From assembly GCA_963966185.1 (NCBI GenBank), contig CAWZYM010000331.1:487501-551500 (forward strand): a stretch of 64,000 nt of DNA, given 5' to 3'. Shown piece by piece: positions 43,872 to 56,892 of the stretch. The notes beneath the pieces are model-generated. The model was not told the DNA's origin, did not search any database, and was given only the letters and a program-made list of their open reading frames with translations. The position numbers and the translations under genes are program-made. This stretch comes from Rhabditoides inermis. Its lineage: Eukaryota; Nematoda; Chromadorea; Rhabditida; Rhabditidae. Numbering within the stretch: the stretch's first letter is position 1; the number at the start of each line of letters is the position of its first letter.

Positions 43872-43920
<49 letters not shown>
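43872..43920. repeat. (TA)n microsatellite, unit 3
   Basis: About 49 bases, followed by the occupied hAT-like site. Confidence 0.95.
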
Positions 43921-43922
<2 letters not shown>

Positions 43923-43932
43923 TTCATAATAT

Positions 43933-45420
43933 TAGGGACGGGCGCGTGGGGGGAATATACTGGGTGGCTGGCGACATGCCTCCCCAATGGGAATTGCGTA
44001 ACGTGAGGGGTCACCCGAGAGAGTGATAGTAGCGCGCGCGGGCGATGCCGCGAGACACTCGCTATTATCAACCATTACATTCTTTGTATCCCTCAGGCAT
44101 AAGAAAGGGAGCATCACCTCAGACAGACAATTCAATTATCTTCTCGTACATACCACATATGATTAGCATTCCAATCTCCGAGACCTCGCTATTGGCTCTC
44201 AAAGGGAGTGCACTCATTTTTGATGAACATGTTTTTTGTTGTTTTTGAACATTGTATTTTGTTTGGCCGTCTCTGTTCCAACGATTTCCAGTGGAAAACT
44301 GAATTGCCGTTCTATAACTGTACCTTATAACTATATATAACTTATAACTGTTATATTATATTATCTTATAACTGTACCTTCCATTTGTTGATTCAAAAAT
44401 CCCTAAAATTCCCATTTGACTTTTTGTAGAAAAGTTGACTGCTGACGACCATCATTTCTCTCTTCTTTTGTCATTTTCCATTCTTCATCTCTGCGTGGCG
44501 GCCAGGTCGTCTTTTATGTAAGGTTTTTACATAAGTTTTCTTTTAAAATAAATAACAGACTTTCATGTTTTATCTACCCTATACTTCCCAAGACTACTTT
44601 TTGTCATGCGCGCATCACACTCCACCCACCACATACCCATCTGATTTTCGCTTGATATCGATCACATATCGATTTGGCCGTCTTTGTTCCATTTCATTCT
44701 TATAATTGACATCATATATTATAAAACCAAATAACTCTTATCACCGCTATTTCAACCCTATACTTCCCAAGACTACTTTTTGTCATGCGCGCATCACACT
44801 CCTCCCACCACATACCCATCAGATTCTCGCTTGATATCGATCACATATCGATTTGGCCGTATTTGTTCCATTTCATTCCTATAATTTACATCATATATTA
44901 TGCAGCCCATGGTGCAGACTCTCTTCGACCAAGACATCTCCACCGGTGATCTCCGCTTCAATTAGTTTAGTGTTTGTATTTATTTGTCTCGCGTGTACAT
45001 AGTTTATTATCATTGTTAACTTATTTGTTTGTTATTTTGAAACGTATATTTTTTTTCGAAACTTCCTAATAAATTATTATTTGTTCAATAGAATTTTGTT
45101 TGTTACTCTATTGCACCATATCAGAGCGGGGTTCTGTTTGTGTAGAGAGAGAGGAGAGAACACAGACGCGAGAGATCGCCTATGGCACTTTCTCATAAAA
45201 ATGGTCCCGCCGCGACCAGATCGGCGGGATACTCTCGCGTTACGCGTCTCCATGCAAAATCCTGGTCACAGAAAGTCTTCTAAATTAATTTATATCTCTT
45301 TTCATAGTGATTTTCGTCATTTTGTGTGTTAATATTTTCTTATTTTTTCGAGGTGCTCTATTTAATAGTGTTGTTCCCGACTCTCAGTGATGACTTTTGT
45401 AAAACACGTGCCCGTCCCTA
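43933..45420. mobile_element. hAT-like element, 1,488-bp copy, unit 3
   Basis: Same TIRs and CATAATAT duplications (43925-43932, 45421-45428) as in unit 1. Shorter because the nested insert is absent and one minisatellite copy is missing. An AT-rich stretch with a repeated ACTGTACC (44316-44388) lies at the nested element's empty site. Confidence 0.85.
44583..44902. repeat. 179-bp minisatellite, two copies
   Basis: Copies start at 44583 and 44762; compare the three copies at 25682. Confidence 0.85.
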
Positions 45421-45438
45421 CATAATATAGCTGTTCAG

Positions 45439-45632
45439 GTCTGCGCTGCTCTCGGGTGCTGACCTCGGAGCAGGCTGGGTACACGGCGCGCGAGTTGCGC
45501 GTGGCTGCCGCGCGCGGACTGCGGTCGTCGACGAAGCTGGTGCGCAAGCGAAGCGAGCGGTTCGAGCGACTGGTGAGGAGGACAAGCGCGCGAGTCGTCG
45601 ATTCTGACACCGATTGGTGGTTGGAGGAGTAG
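45439..45632 (+). pseudogene. terminal exon of LRR-like family, first copy, unit 3
   Basis: Equivalent of 26717-26910, with the same acceptor and the same TDWWLEE end, directly right of the hAT-like target duplication. Confidence 0.68.
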
Positions 45633-45791
45633 GAGAGGGAGAGATGGGAGAGGAAACGATTCTATAGACATGTTGTTGATTCACAGACTTGATGCATGTT
45701 GTTGATTCACAGACTTGAAAAACTGTGCTCATATTAGATTGTTGCTGCCATGCCGACCAGTGATGGCGTTGATTTGCTTGATATCGTTCAG

Positions 45792-46233
45792 TTCAACACG
45801 CTGCTCTTCGCGGATATTGCTTTTAACAATGACGAGGATGTGGCGAATGGGTTGTCTCAATGAGTGCAAGCATTGTCGAGGACTGCAATGTCGCCGCGTG
45901 TTGATGTGCAAGTACGCGGGTCTCACTCGCTCAGAGGTAGACGTGGTCGAGCGGCACAAGTTGGCGGAGGGCGTGAGTCCGGAGGAGGTTCGCGCGGCGG
46001 TACAGCAGCTGTGTAGCAAGTGTCACGCCAGATTCGAGGGGCTGGTGAGGGAGAAGGGCGCGCGAATCGTCCAACCACACATTGACTGGTGGACGGAGGA
46101 GAGGGAGAGGGGGAGGGGAAAAATGCGTATGGGTTGGGTATGTATACGTAGTCGAAAGATCAAGAGGTTTCGATTCGTTTCGATACTTCTCCTAGCATTT
46201 TTTAATTGTGTATATGCAGCATATGTAGTCTAA
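45792..46233 (+). pseudogene. LRR-like exons 12-13, second copy, unit 3
   Basis: Equivalent of 27070-27511, including the lost exon 12 donor and the IDWWTEE run-on end. No TIR insert. Confidence 0.65.
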
Positions 46234-46560
46234 GCTTCGATTGTTCTGTGCGAATAAAGTTACTTACATTTTGAGGAGTGGAAGAAGGATGGGCATATTG
46301 ACATACATAGATGAAAAGAGATGTAAATTGTGAATAAAGAGACACACTTGACACATCATCGCTGACACATAAAAAACATCTATATGCTTCTGTACTGTTT
46401 CCTAAGAGGACCAAATGTGTTTTTTTTTCAACTCAATTCACTGTGTGTTTATTTTGAAGAAGCCTACGAAAACATTTCATCGCCCACGTTATTGTTTCTG
46501 TTTGTATAAATAGTCTATCTCAGCTGCATTGTTTCACCGATTCATTCACCGAAGCTGATC

Positions 46561-48686
46561 ATGAAACTCTTCCTTCTTCTCGCCCTTCTTCAAGTGGCGA
46601 CTGCGACTGGTTGCGCGTTCTGGGACATCCCGTGTTTGATAGAAAAGGCGAAAGAGGTAATCGAAACATTTCCATCGCAACAATCCGATACCGCCAGTGA
46701 TGAGCCTTGCTCATGGAACTGCGAGAAAGGAAATATTGAGCAGGTAGCAAAGGACGCAGAAGAGGATATACAGAAGGCGATCGCAGATACGCAGGCAGCC
46801 ACGGAGTCTGATGTGACAAGAGAGCAGATCTGCATTGAGACGCCGTGGGGCAAGCAGTGTGTAGCCATTCCTGAAGATATCCATCTTCCCGATTCCATTC
46901 CCGAAGAGCTTATAATAATCTTTATCTGCCAAGAGATTATAGAGACACAATAACACAACAGGATATGTACAGCGTGGCAAATATTGAGCTGACCCTAGGC
47001 TATCTGTATCAAACATCTAGCTACTTATGGGGGGCTCCTACCGGACATATATAGTTACAACATTGCTGTTTTATAACATATGGGGGATGGGGGGAAGGGA
47101 ATATACAAACACATTGATAGAACAATACTATATAACATAATGTTAACGCATACAAAGAAACGATGGTGGGGGACCAAACTCGGAAAAATCTATTTTTGAA
47201 AGCAGTATTTTCAACGCATCCACTGTTGCGATTTCAGAAAGTTTTGAAGGCAAAGAATTCCACAACTTTGAAGCTCTAGGAGTAAACCAATTTGTATTTT
47301 TGAAGTTCGATGGAACATGTAATTGCACGTTATGTGATCTGGTATTGTGAAAACGTGATTTGATTTTGGGAATAATACTAGGATCAACGTAGATTTGTGA
47401 CGTGATTATTTTATATAAGGTTATGATATCCTTATGAATGCGTCTTTCGTAAAGAGATTGCGTTCCCATTAGTTGTAATCTGTGTGGGAAAGTTGGGATA
47501 TCTTGTTCAGGCTGACAGCGTCTAACCGCTTCTCGACTGAACTTGCGTAAAGGTGCCTCTAGCCTTTTTGTCAATAAGCTTTTACTAGATGGATTGAATA
47601 TTTCCGTACCATACTCAATACATGGACGGATGTAAGTATGGAATAAACGCGTATACAGAGTAAGATCCTTGCTTGTGAAAGCTCTTAAAATATGCTCAAC
47701 TTTTGCACTAGTGATTTTAGTGACAATTTCTACGTGACTATGAAACTTCAATTCAGAATCTACGAAAATACCGAGATCTCTAACTACCTTTGCGTTCTCA
47801 AGAGGAACGCCCTTGATTTCATAGTTACGTTGATGTGACTTATTTTGAATTTGTAGTACTTGCGTTTTGTTGCTTGCAATTGGCAACTGCCATACATCTG
47901 ACCAGTCAACAACATTGTTAATGCTACCTTGCAGTGATGTAAAGTCACTGGAATATGCTTTGAGATCATCAGCAAAAATGTTACATTTTGTACCAGAATT
48001 CATGCAGTTCACTATATCGTTTATAAAAATTAAAAATAAAAGTGGCCCTAGAACAGAACCAACAGAACCTTGTGGAACACCGCTTGTTACTGAGAAAGGG
48101 GACGATAAGCATTCGTTTACACGCACGTAGGCTATGCGGTTGCTCAGAAACTTTGCAATCCACAAATGAAGCTTAGATTTCGAGTTAATACCGAATTTAT
48201 CTATTTTGTAAAGCAATTTAGGATGACTAACTTTATCAAATGCTTTTTGGAAATCGAAGTAAACGCAATCGACTTTCGAATTGACTAAATTTTGCTGCCA
48301 ATCGTTGATTGTTGAGAGCAGCTGTCCTACACAAGACCGCTTCTTCAAGAAACCATATTGAACGGAAGAAAATCTGTGCTTCATATTTAGATGAATGCAG
48401 TCTGCAATTATCTTTTCAAAGACTCTACAGACTGGTGATGTAAGTGAAACTGGCCTGTAATTTTCTGGTTTGGATTTCAAACCTTTTTTGAAAATTGGAA
48501 TCACATAGCTAATTTTCCATTCATCCGGTAAATCTGATTGAAAGTATGACTGTTTGAAAATTAACGACAAAGGTTCTGCGAGAGCTTCTTCCACTGAAGG
48601 ACGCCGCAGAGGCTATTGGAGAGGAGCTCAAGAAGTGCTCTCCATGGGACTTCGAATGTCTCGCTAAGAGTATTCCACTTCGCTGA
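46561..48686 (+). pseudogene. 147-149-aa secreted protein gene, unit 3, split by retrotransposon
   Basis: No nonsense codon here (CAFWDIPCLIEKAKE). The frame is open to 46911 and then runs 14 codons into the insert (IIIFICQEIIETQ, stop), so a 130-residue secreted protein lacking the C-terminal CSPWDF module could be made. The rest of the gene lies at 48581-48686. Confidence 0.75.
46912..48580 (-). mobile_element. 5'-truncated non-LTR retrotransposon, unit 3
   Basis: Same 1,669 bp, same insertion point, same GSVGSV palm duplication as 28191-29859. Target duplication AGAGCTT is perfect here (46905-46911 and 48581-48587). Its RT frame is open to the stop near 47143. It is a duplicate by segmental copying, not a second insertion. 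Confidence 0.88.
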
Positions 48687-49105
48687 AGGTTTTTTTATAA
48701 TGAATAACTTTATTAATAAACTGATGTCACTATGCATGTACTGAGTTTTTTTTTTGTTATCATGTTGAATCCCGGGTCCTTATAGTCGAGAGTCGAAAAC
48801 AAGATATGTTCTTGGTTCACGACGACATCTACAGATTGAGGTTATATAAGGTTGGATAGCTTCGAACATCTTGAATTTTTGATCTTCAGTTCGTAGTGCA
48901 GTGACCCAGTGACGCCCACATAACTTATTAGAATTTCGCAAGACTGATTTTGAAATTGAGCAAAGAACAATATACTTATCTATTATCGGCGCCTTCCGTT
49001 TTTGATAACTGTAAAACTAAATTGTATAACAACCGATATTGCCTAACGAGGAGTGTCGTTAGAGCCACACCCTCGGATCCGAACCAAATTGATAGGATAC
49101 CTTAG

Positions 49106-49345
49106 TTAGGACCCCAGACATCGATTTATGGTGTTACTTTTTCCTACGCGCCATATACGTTTCCAGTGCGGAAACGTCTCTGCTGATATTCTTGTTTGAT
49201 CGTAGTGTTCTTCTGCTTTGATGATTGTTTTGTTGACGTTTTTTTCGACTTCTTGTCTTCCGCGTTCAATGAAACATGAAACATCCCACCATTCGCAACC
49301 TTGAACAATGACACAAAATGCTATAAGGAAAAACACTGGTTTCAT
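49106..49345 (-). CDS. 79-aa secreted peptide of the CxxWDxxC family, unit 3
   Basis: MKPVFFLIAFCVIVQG signal, CEWWDVSCFIERGRQEVEKN, then a basic tail HWKRIWRVGKSNTINRCLGS. The longest version of this peptide: TGG replaces the TGA that ends unit 1. The sequence upstream of about 49440 switches to 915-aa-gene promoter-type sequence. Confidence 0.6.
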   Translation of the reverse strand: MKPVFFLIAFCVIVQGCEWWDVSCFIERGRQEVEKNVNKTIIKAEEHYDQTRISAETFPHWKRIWRVGKSNTINRCLGS

Positions 49346-49460
49346 ATTGATGCGAACAAAAAACAAGTAAAGAATAGTTGTAGATTAGATTTACGAGTGA
49401 TGAAATAATATTTCAATCTAGAATTTTATTGGTTAAAAACTAATTGCGTGGGAGATTGTG

Positions 49461-51737
49461 TTTGTTTTGGCAAAATCATGCGATATGAGTGGTGTTCATT
49501 ATGTAATTTTTGATCAAGCTATACATACCTTCACATTATTGAAAAGTGATGTAATGATGGGTGTAATATGTTAATGCAATAGGTTATACTATATTTGTAA
49601 CTATTGCGTGACTAAGAAGCGATTTTTTGGTTAGGTATTTTAACAACATATTTAAATTTCAGCCCTCTAGCTCAACTCCGAAGGAAGTTATATTTCCAAA
49701 ACAGTTTTTTCACGAAATTATGTGATGTATGGTCCGGATTAGGTATGTACACATGCCACTGATGCACTTTATCCATGGCCCTTCGGACCAAGTGTAACTA
49801 CCACGATAAATGCAATAGAGGGGAGCAGCTGTCATTTTTTCAATAAACTACTCTGTAACTTTTTGACGCAGTGTTAACGCAATCAACGCACTGATTTTGC
49901 GTTAACGCACTAAAAATGTGTGGGGGTGGATGCAACGCAAATTGGTGCGTTGGAGTGCGAGAAAGTGCGTAGTTGTGCGAAGCGCATGTGTGATCTATTC
50001 CAAAGAAATTTCTTGCATATTTCTATTATAACTTGTGCAATGAACGTTATTGTTATAAAAAGTTGTTGCTATTTAAATAAAAACATCAATATCAACAATA
50101 ATAACATCATGATAATAAAATGTTTGCCGAGTAACTTTTATTTCGTCAGATATACAACTTTCTTACAATTAGACAGTTCCCTTCTGTAGACGTACGGTTT
50201 ATATATGGAAAGTCCTCGATAGCTGAATCCCTGAAAATTAATATCATAATACAACACTTACACCGCGACTGCGTTGATCTGCTCCTTCTAGCAGCGCCCT
50301 ATATAGCCCAGGCGCTGCCAGCATGTGAAACGCGCCGGGTTTGCAATCTTTTTAGCGAGGGCTCGCAGCAGCAAGTGCGTGCATGTAACTGCTCAAATGG
50401 ATGTCAATGAGCATGACGGTGGGCTGTCAAACCTTACAAGCCATATTATCACCGCGAAAACAAGTAAACAACAACAATAAACAACACATTACATATAGTC
50501 AGCAACCACACTCAGTCGAATAGTTTGTGAATGAATTCGAATAGTTTCAACTATTCTTGTAATCTACAAACAGTTTAACAATGTACTCATAACAATAAAA
50601 AAAGAAGTTAAGTTAATATAACGTCAACAATATATTTAAAAAAAACCATAAAATGAAGCATAAACATATCATATACATGTGACCGAATACTGCGATGATA
50701 ACTTATGTACCTCACTTCTCCTTATCTACATAACAGTGATTGTTGATTATCCTACATGTTCCAAATACGCTATCAGGTTTCTTTCTGTCTAGATGAGGGT
50801 TAGATCTATTTTAAGGAGCATATACATACACTATGCTCGCTACCTCACTTGAAATAGCGTACCTCTTTGCGTTGCGCAAACACCCAGTCAAACAACCGGC
50901 TGGGTTTACTATAAGCAAGTGCGTTCGGTATGGTAGTGAACGGTAGTCTTGGTACGTGTTCGTACGGTTTTCGTACGGTACCCCAACACGTGAAAGTTTT
51001 TGCAAACTACGCAATTCTACGCATTCCAACGCAAAATGGGGTGCGTGAGAATGGCCCCAATGTTGCGTTGTTCAAATATTGCGTTAACACAATCAGTCGC
51101 ATTCCTAACGCACTTTCTCGCACTCCAACGCAAAATGGGGTGCGTGGGAAGTGCGTAAACGATGCGTTGTTAAAAATTTGCGTTAACGCTGCGTCATGAT
51201 TTACCAGAGTACGACGTCAGCAGATTGAGATTGGGTTGGATGGCGTCGGACGTCTTGAGTTATTCATTTTGAACTGGAGTCCAACTCGAGACCTTGGTAT
51301 TGAATGCACAACAAGTGCTTCAAAACTTGTCGGAAAAAAGATTGCGTTTGTTTTGGCAAAATCATGCGATATGAGTGGTGTTCATTATGTAATTTTTGAT
51401 CAAGCTATACATACCTTCACATTATTGAAAAGTGATGTAATGATGGGTGTAATATGTTAATGCAATAGGTTATACTATATTTGTAACTATTGCGTGACTA
51501 AGAAGCGATTTTTTGGTTAGGTATTTTAACAACATATTTAAATTTCAGCCCTCTAGCTCAACTCCGAAGGAAGTTATATTTCCAAAACAGTTTTCACGAA
51601 ATTATGTGATGTATGGTCCGGATTAGGTATGTACACATGCCACTGATGCACTTTATCCATGGCCCTTCGGACCAAGTGTAACTACCACGATAAATGCAAT
51701 AGAGGGGAGCAGCTGTCATTTTTTCAATAAACTACGA
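49461..51737. repeat. tandem duplication (about 525 bp), first copy interrupted by a TIR element
   Basis: Host sequence 49461-49850 plus 51210-51337 is repeated at 51347-51737 and onward (TTTGTTTTGGCAAAATCATG ... AATAAACTACGACGTCAG). The second copy gives the empty site for the insert. Confidence 0.8.
49851..51209. mobile_element. 1,359-bp TIR element with TA target duplication
   Basis: Ends CTCTGTAACTTTTTGACGCAG and CTGCGTCATGATTTACCAGAG are inverted, and the inverted region extends about 200 bp with repeated GTTAACGCA/TGCGTTAAC words. TA on both sides (49849-49850, 51210-51211). No transposase frame found. Tc1/mariner-like by TSD only. Confidence 0.75.
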
Positions 51738-52262
51738 CGTCAGCAGATTGAGATTGGGTTGGATGGCGTCGGACGTCTTGAGTTATTCATTTTGAACTGG
51801 AGTCCAACTCGAGACCTTGGTATTGAATGCACAACAAGTGCTTCAAAACTTGTCGGAAACGGAGTGACGCTCCCAATATTAACACTTGTAGTTCATTTTT
51901 TGACAGGAGAATGTCAATACGACGCTTGTGAACAGAGGGGCACGGAGTAGGATCACATTCTATACAAATCATGGGGGTCGAAACAGATGAATTAAAACGC
52001 AAGATGTCTTTCGGTACATCACAATTAGAAACAAGGAAGTGTGCAGAAAAATAAAAGATATTCAAAGTGCTTAGGTAGGAGCTAGAAAAAAAAAGAATAG
52101 GTAGGAGCTAGAACTGTACAATTCGGGTTTTCCCCCGCAAATTATTGTTTTATGTTTGCTTTACAAAACATCACGACAACTCGGAATGCGATAATTTATT
52201 CAATAAGTTATTAACTAAATGAATAAGTTATTAAATAAATGAATGATTTTGACATTAGCCGA

Positions 52263-55062
52263 TCACTTTGCGCCAAACTTGTCAGCGACCGCCTCGGCTG
52301 CCTTTGATCCCATTTCTTCAATATTGTTCGGAATAGAACCTCCTTCAGTGTCCGTCTCGAATAGTTGATCTAGCACATCCACGTGTGCAAACAGTTCCGG
52401 CAGTGGAGTGAGAGTGGGAATCGCTTCGATTATGTCGAACGCCGTCTTCACGTATTTGTCGTCGGCGAAGAAGTTCTCGATCTTCTCGATCCACTCCGGT
52501 CGCATCGAACGCAGCACGTCTCGGATCCTCTCCGGCTCACTCACAATGTGCAACACCTTGCTCACCGCTGTAAGATGCTTCAGGTAATGAGTCATCGGCA
52601 ACACAAAATGCAATGTATAGAATAGATCATGATTGGTTAAGGACGCTAGGATCACTCACATGTTTCTCTAGGAGCGTGATCGTTTCGTTGGCAATGTTCT
52701 CGCGGCAGACGAACTCGATCACTTGAGCGTCTGCTTCGATGTCCGCATACGACTTGACCACTTCCATCACCGTGTCCATCACCTCCGGATTCGTGAAGAT
52801 GTCGATCAGCATGCGGATGTACTGCGGGTCGAGGTAGAATCCGATCATGTTATCGACGAGCTGCGGACGTGCGATGAGGTGCACGAGTTTCTTCATGCCT
52901 TGCGTGTTTGTGAGCGCCTCCAGCATGCGCACGATGCGATCGCCGCTCTTTCCGAGGTGCGCCACGTGTTCGGCAATGTCGATGTTGCTGACCAACGAGA
53001 CGACGCCATCAAACAGCGAAGAGTCCTGCACAAAATCTGCCACGTCGCTCAGTACGTCCATGTTAGCCACCAGAGACTTCATTTCGGCGAGCTTCGATAG
53101 GGACTCGATGAAACTTTCAACATCAGTGACGGAGAGTTCGCGCAAGTTTTTGATGTAATCGTTGTCGGCCATCATCTGGAGGTTGCCGATGATCTTGTCG
53201 CCGAAGCGTTTGAGGGGCGCTTCCAGGCTGGCTCCAATCTGAGAGAAACTCTCGAGCTTGCTAGCTTCCTTTGCAACGGCGCTCAGCTCGCGGACAAGAT
53301 CCACATTGTCGAGCACGGTCTTTGTATCGCTCACCATCGCACGCAGTTCTTTGCTCTTCGCTATTTCAATCACTTCCTCTACGGCTTCAATCGTTCCCAG
53401 AATCTCCCCATATTTGCGGTAGAAGAAACCGTTGTTAAAGTTTCTGACAAAGATAATGATCAGCTCAATTTTGTTGCCGAGTTTCGTAGTTGTCTCCTTG
53501 TGTTCTTTGTTCCCTAGAAGATCTCCTATACTCTTAAGAATACTCTTCGGTCCGTTCTCCATGAACTTGGAAATTACTTGTTGTCCTTTTTCGAAAAAGC
53601 TGATAGCTTGCTTCACATGTTTCTGATTCTTCAGCAGGAACAGCGTTTGATTGAAAACGGTGGGTACATCGGTCAATTTCTCGAATGTTTTAACTGCTTG
53701 CTTCAAGCTCTCCATGTTGAATGCATCTTTGAGGTCAGTAGAACGGGCCACCCGTGGCAAAACAGTGTGTGACATGTCGCCAATCTGTTCAAACTTTTTC
53801 TTCAAGATCGCCGGATTTTGAATTACTTTAGTAACAATCTCAATGACCTTCCCATTTGAAAATGTGTTTTGTAGTGAGCTGATTATTTTGCTGTCTACAA
53901 GATCTTGGATGTTACGAATGAGTTTGTCGGTGGTGACCAATTGCTGAATGCTTTCATGAAGCTTTTCATTGGTGGCAATGCTAACAATGCGCTTCACTGT
54001 GTTTGTGGTACCTTTTCCGAAAAATAGTTCCGCTTGATTCATGATTTCTTCATCCGATGTGAGATTCTTATATCTTTCCAAAAGAGTAGAATCATCAAGT
54101 AAATTCTGAACGTCTTCGAAAGACGTGTTTCTATACCACGAAGTGATTCTGTTTTTAAGTTCTCCACTGCTAATTAGTTGTTCGAATTGTTGGGGAATGT
54201 TGAATTGAGAATTCAATTTATTTCTCTCATCCACAAACGCAGATATCATTTTTACAGCTTCTTCACAGGCTTCGTATAGTTTCTTTATGGCTTTTGTAAG
54301 ACGATTCGTTTCAGCAAACTCGATTACTTGTTTCTTCAAATCTTCGTCCTGTGTAAGTGTCTTGAAGTTCTCAACCAAATCTAGCTTGATCGCCGTAATG
54401 TTTTCGAAATTCGATTTCTGTTCGTCAATAGCGTTTCTGACAGCATTCATGAGTATCGTATCGGGATTGTTGATAAATTCAATGACCTCTTCCGGAATGA
54501 GCAGCTTTCCAAAGTTCTCAACTTCACTTGTGAAATCGAATTCCCGGAAGAACTTATCCGCGTCTCTGACAGTCGGTTTTATGTTAGTTTCGTAAAAAGA
54601 TTTGACTTCTTCGTATTTGTCGAAAATTTCCAGCTTCTTTCCAACTTCTTCCGCAACTTGCTGTATAGTTGAAACGACATTGTCTTCAAGACCAGCGATA
54701 AGCGGTACAACGCTGCTCTCGATTATTGACGTTATGTTTTGTAGACCACCATCCTTGATAAGTTGATCGATTTCATCCAGAATACCCATGTTCTTCACAA
54801 GGTTTTCGATTTCATTGAGCTTTGTGAGGTCCAGCAACGGTGTTATTTTATCAAATACCTGAGGTCCAGTGAGTCCATGTTCAGTGAGAAAGTTTTCAGT
54901 TGATTTTATGGCGCCATTAACGAATGCTTTTGCGTCAGAAACTGTTTGGTCAATGGCTTCTTTGACTTTTTCTGTTCCCCGTTCTATGTGACATGAAATG
55001 TCCCAAAAGGAGCATCCCTGAACAGTGACACAAAATGCAAGAAAGAGTATTATTGGTTTCAT
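52263..55062 (-). CDS. 915-aa-type secreted protein, unit 3, splice acceptor lost
   Basis: Exon 1 (52660-55062) is open. The exon 2 frame (52263-52607) is open too, but the acceptor TTGCAG|GTC is changed to TTGCATTTT (52603-52609 region), so normal splicing is not possible. Without splicing translation ends after exon 1 plus VSDPSVLNQS (811 aa). A weaker new acceptor CTTACAG lies 40 bases further on but shifts the frame. Alleles group with unit 2 (QQV, STDL, PAI). TATA at 55118-55125. Confidence 0.75.
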
Positions 55063-55919
55063 CTTGATGCGATCTGTAGATTAGATTTCAGAGTGATGAA
55101 ATGATTTCTCAAGCTAGTATTTATATTGGCTGGAAACTAATTGCGTGGGAGATTGTGTTTGTTTTGGCAAAATCATGCGAGATGAGTGGTGTTCATTATG
55201 TTATTTTTGATCAAGCTATACATACCTTCACATTATTGAAAAGTGATGTAATGATGGGTGTAATATGTTAATGCAATAGGTTATACTGTATTTGTAACTA
55301 TTGCGTGACTAACAAGCGATTTTTGGATAGGTATTTTAACAACATATTTAAATTTCAGCCCTCTAGCTCAACTCCGAAGGAAGTTATATTTCCAAAACAG
55401 TTTTCACTATAGGAATACACGGTTTTAGGCGTTATCGATTGTTACACACTTTAAATTACAGTTATCAAAAATCGGAAAACAAGCGTTTGTCGGGAAAACT
55501 TCTGAGAATCTACTGTGAAAAAAGGCGAACAATTGACCTGTTCCGAACGAAGATATTTCCAAAACCGACCGCTCTCATTGGCGCATTCGCATCTAATTCA
55601 TCATTCTGATGAAGTCATTTACATGCGCTTGCGCTGCGAAGAACGCGGCAGCGCCTGAAATCGACACGTACGTCAATCATTCAACCACATAACATGCAAA
55701 ACGACACTGACACACACGGTACGCACCTCCTTCATCTCTCCCCCTCCTTGGCCTTCTACAGTTATTTTATATGATACAGATATTTTAGCGAAGCAGTTAC
55801 GCATTGTCACATTCAAAACGATCAAACAACGAATTTACAGTAATACACTTTATTGATAGCGAGAGACATGGCAACAACAACACGTGATATGGCAAAGAAT
55901 ATTAAAAAAAAACCTCTAG

Positions 55920-56677
55920 TTACATGGTACGGGGACGCGCCGGTATAGAGCCGATAACACAGACCTTCTCAGAAGAGAACAGCCGACGAGCCATGGGCGC
56001 TTTCACGTTCTTGGCAGAGAGAATCGAACGCATCGACTTGACAGACTCCTTGGGCAGCGTAGCCATAGCGGCCATCGAGTGCTGGAAGCATGCCTGCAAA
56101 TCATACATACAATGAAGAAAACAATATTTCGCCTCACGTTCAATCATCGTCCAGTTTTTTGACCTCTCCTGTCGCTGAGATCGTCGTCATCTCCGACTTC
56201 TCGCTGCAAGTCGTCCGCACAGAACGCGCTTTGCCACTGGACATCGCGTTCCTCCGGGCCTGGAAAACACATCGATGTTTTACAACCGGATGAAAACAGA
56301 ATAATCCATTCACCCTTTCCTCCACTCCACCTGTGGATTTTTCGATTCTTGTCGTGGTGACCGTTGCTGACGTTGCAGTTGATTCCGCCACCTTGCCCGC
56401 CGCCTCCCTGGTATCCTCCTCCTCCTCAACTATGACAGCCGCCGCCTCCTCCTCCTCCGTTCTGCCCGCCGCCGCCTCCTTCTCCTCCCCCTCCGCTTCC
56501 CCTGTGGCCTCCGTTAGCGAGTTAGTATCAATCCCTGCGTCTCATCCTTGCAAGCATCGCAGAGACAGCAGCCATGGCGGAGCGCACGTCCTCAGCCTGG
56601 CCCTGAGCGATCCTCACAGATGCAGCTGTCACGCACGACCCGACAGAGAACATTTGCGAATTGAAAGTTTGAGACAT
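55920..56677 (-). CDS. uncharacterised four-exon gene, unit 4
   Basis: Copy of 23411-24169. Exon 4 encodes APMARR...VIGSIP; other exons and splice sites as in unit 2. Confidence 0.48.
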
Positions 56678-56784
56678 GCTAATTATAACTTTTGATAAAC
56701 AAACGCGATAAACACAAAAAAATAAGAACGGTGAACGAACGCTTCAGAACGATGAATGAACTAGGTACATATATTCATACATAC

Positions 56785-56787
<3 letters not shown>

Positions 56788-56870
<83 letters not shown>
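56788..56870. repeat. (TA)n microsatellite, unit 4
   Basis: About 83 bases, the longest of the four, followed by the empty hAT-like site (CATAATAT 56875-56882). Confidence 0.95.
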
Positions 56871-56872
<2 letters not shown>

Positions 56873-56892
56873 TTCATAATATAGCTGTTCAG

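Larger units (their letters stand above)
42143..55062. repeat. segmental array unit 3 (A type)
   Basis: As unit 1, but the hAT-like element lacks the nested 740-bp insert, the minisatellite has two copies, the region upstream of the small peptide is duplicated (about 525 bp), and a 1,359-bp TIR element is added. Confidence 0.85.

Noticed and set aside
49920..50189. 89-codon plus-strand frame in the 1,359-bp TIR element as a transposase
   Set aside because: Asn/Ile-rich low-complexity sequence without DDE-type motifs, overlapping the inverted terminal repeat.
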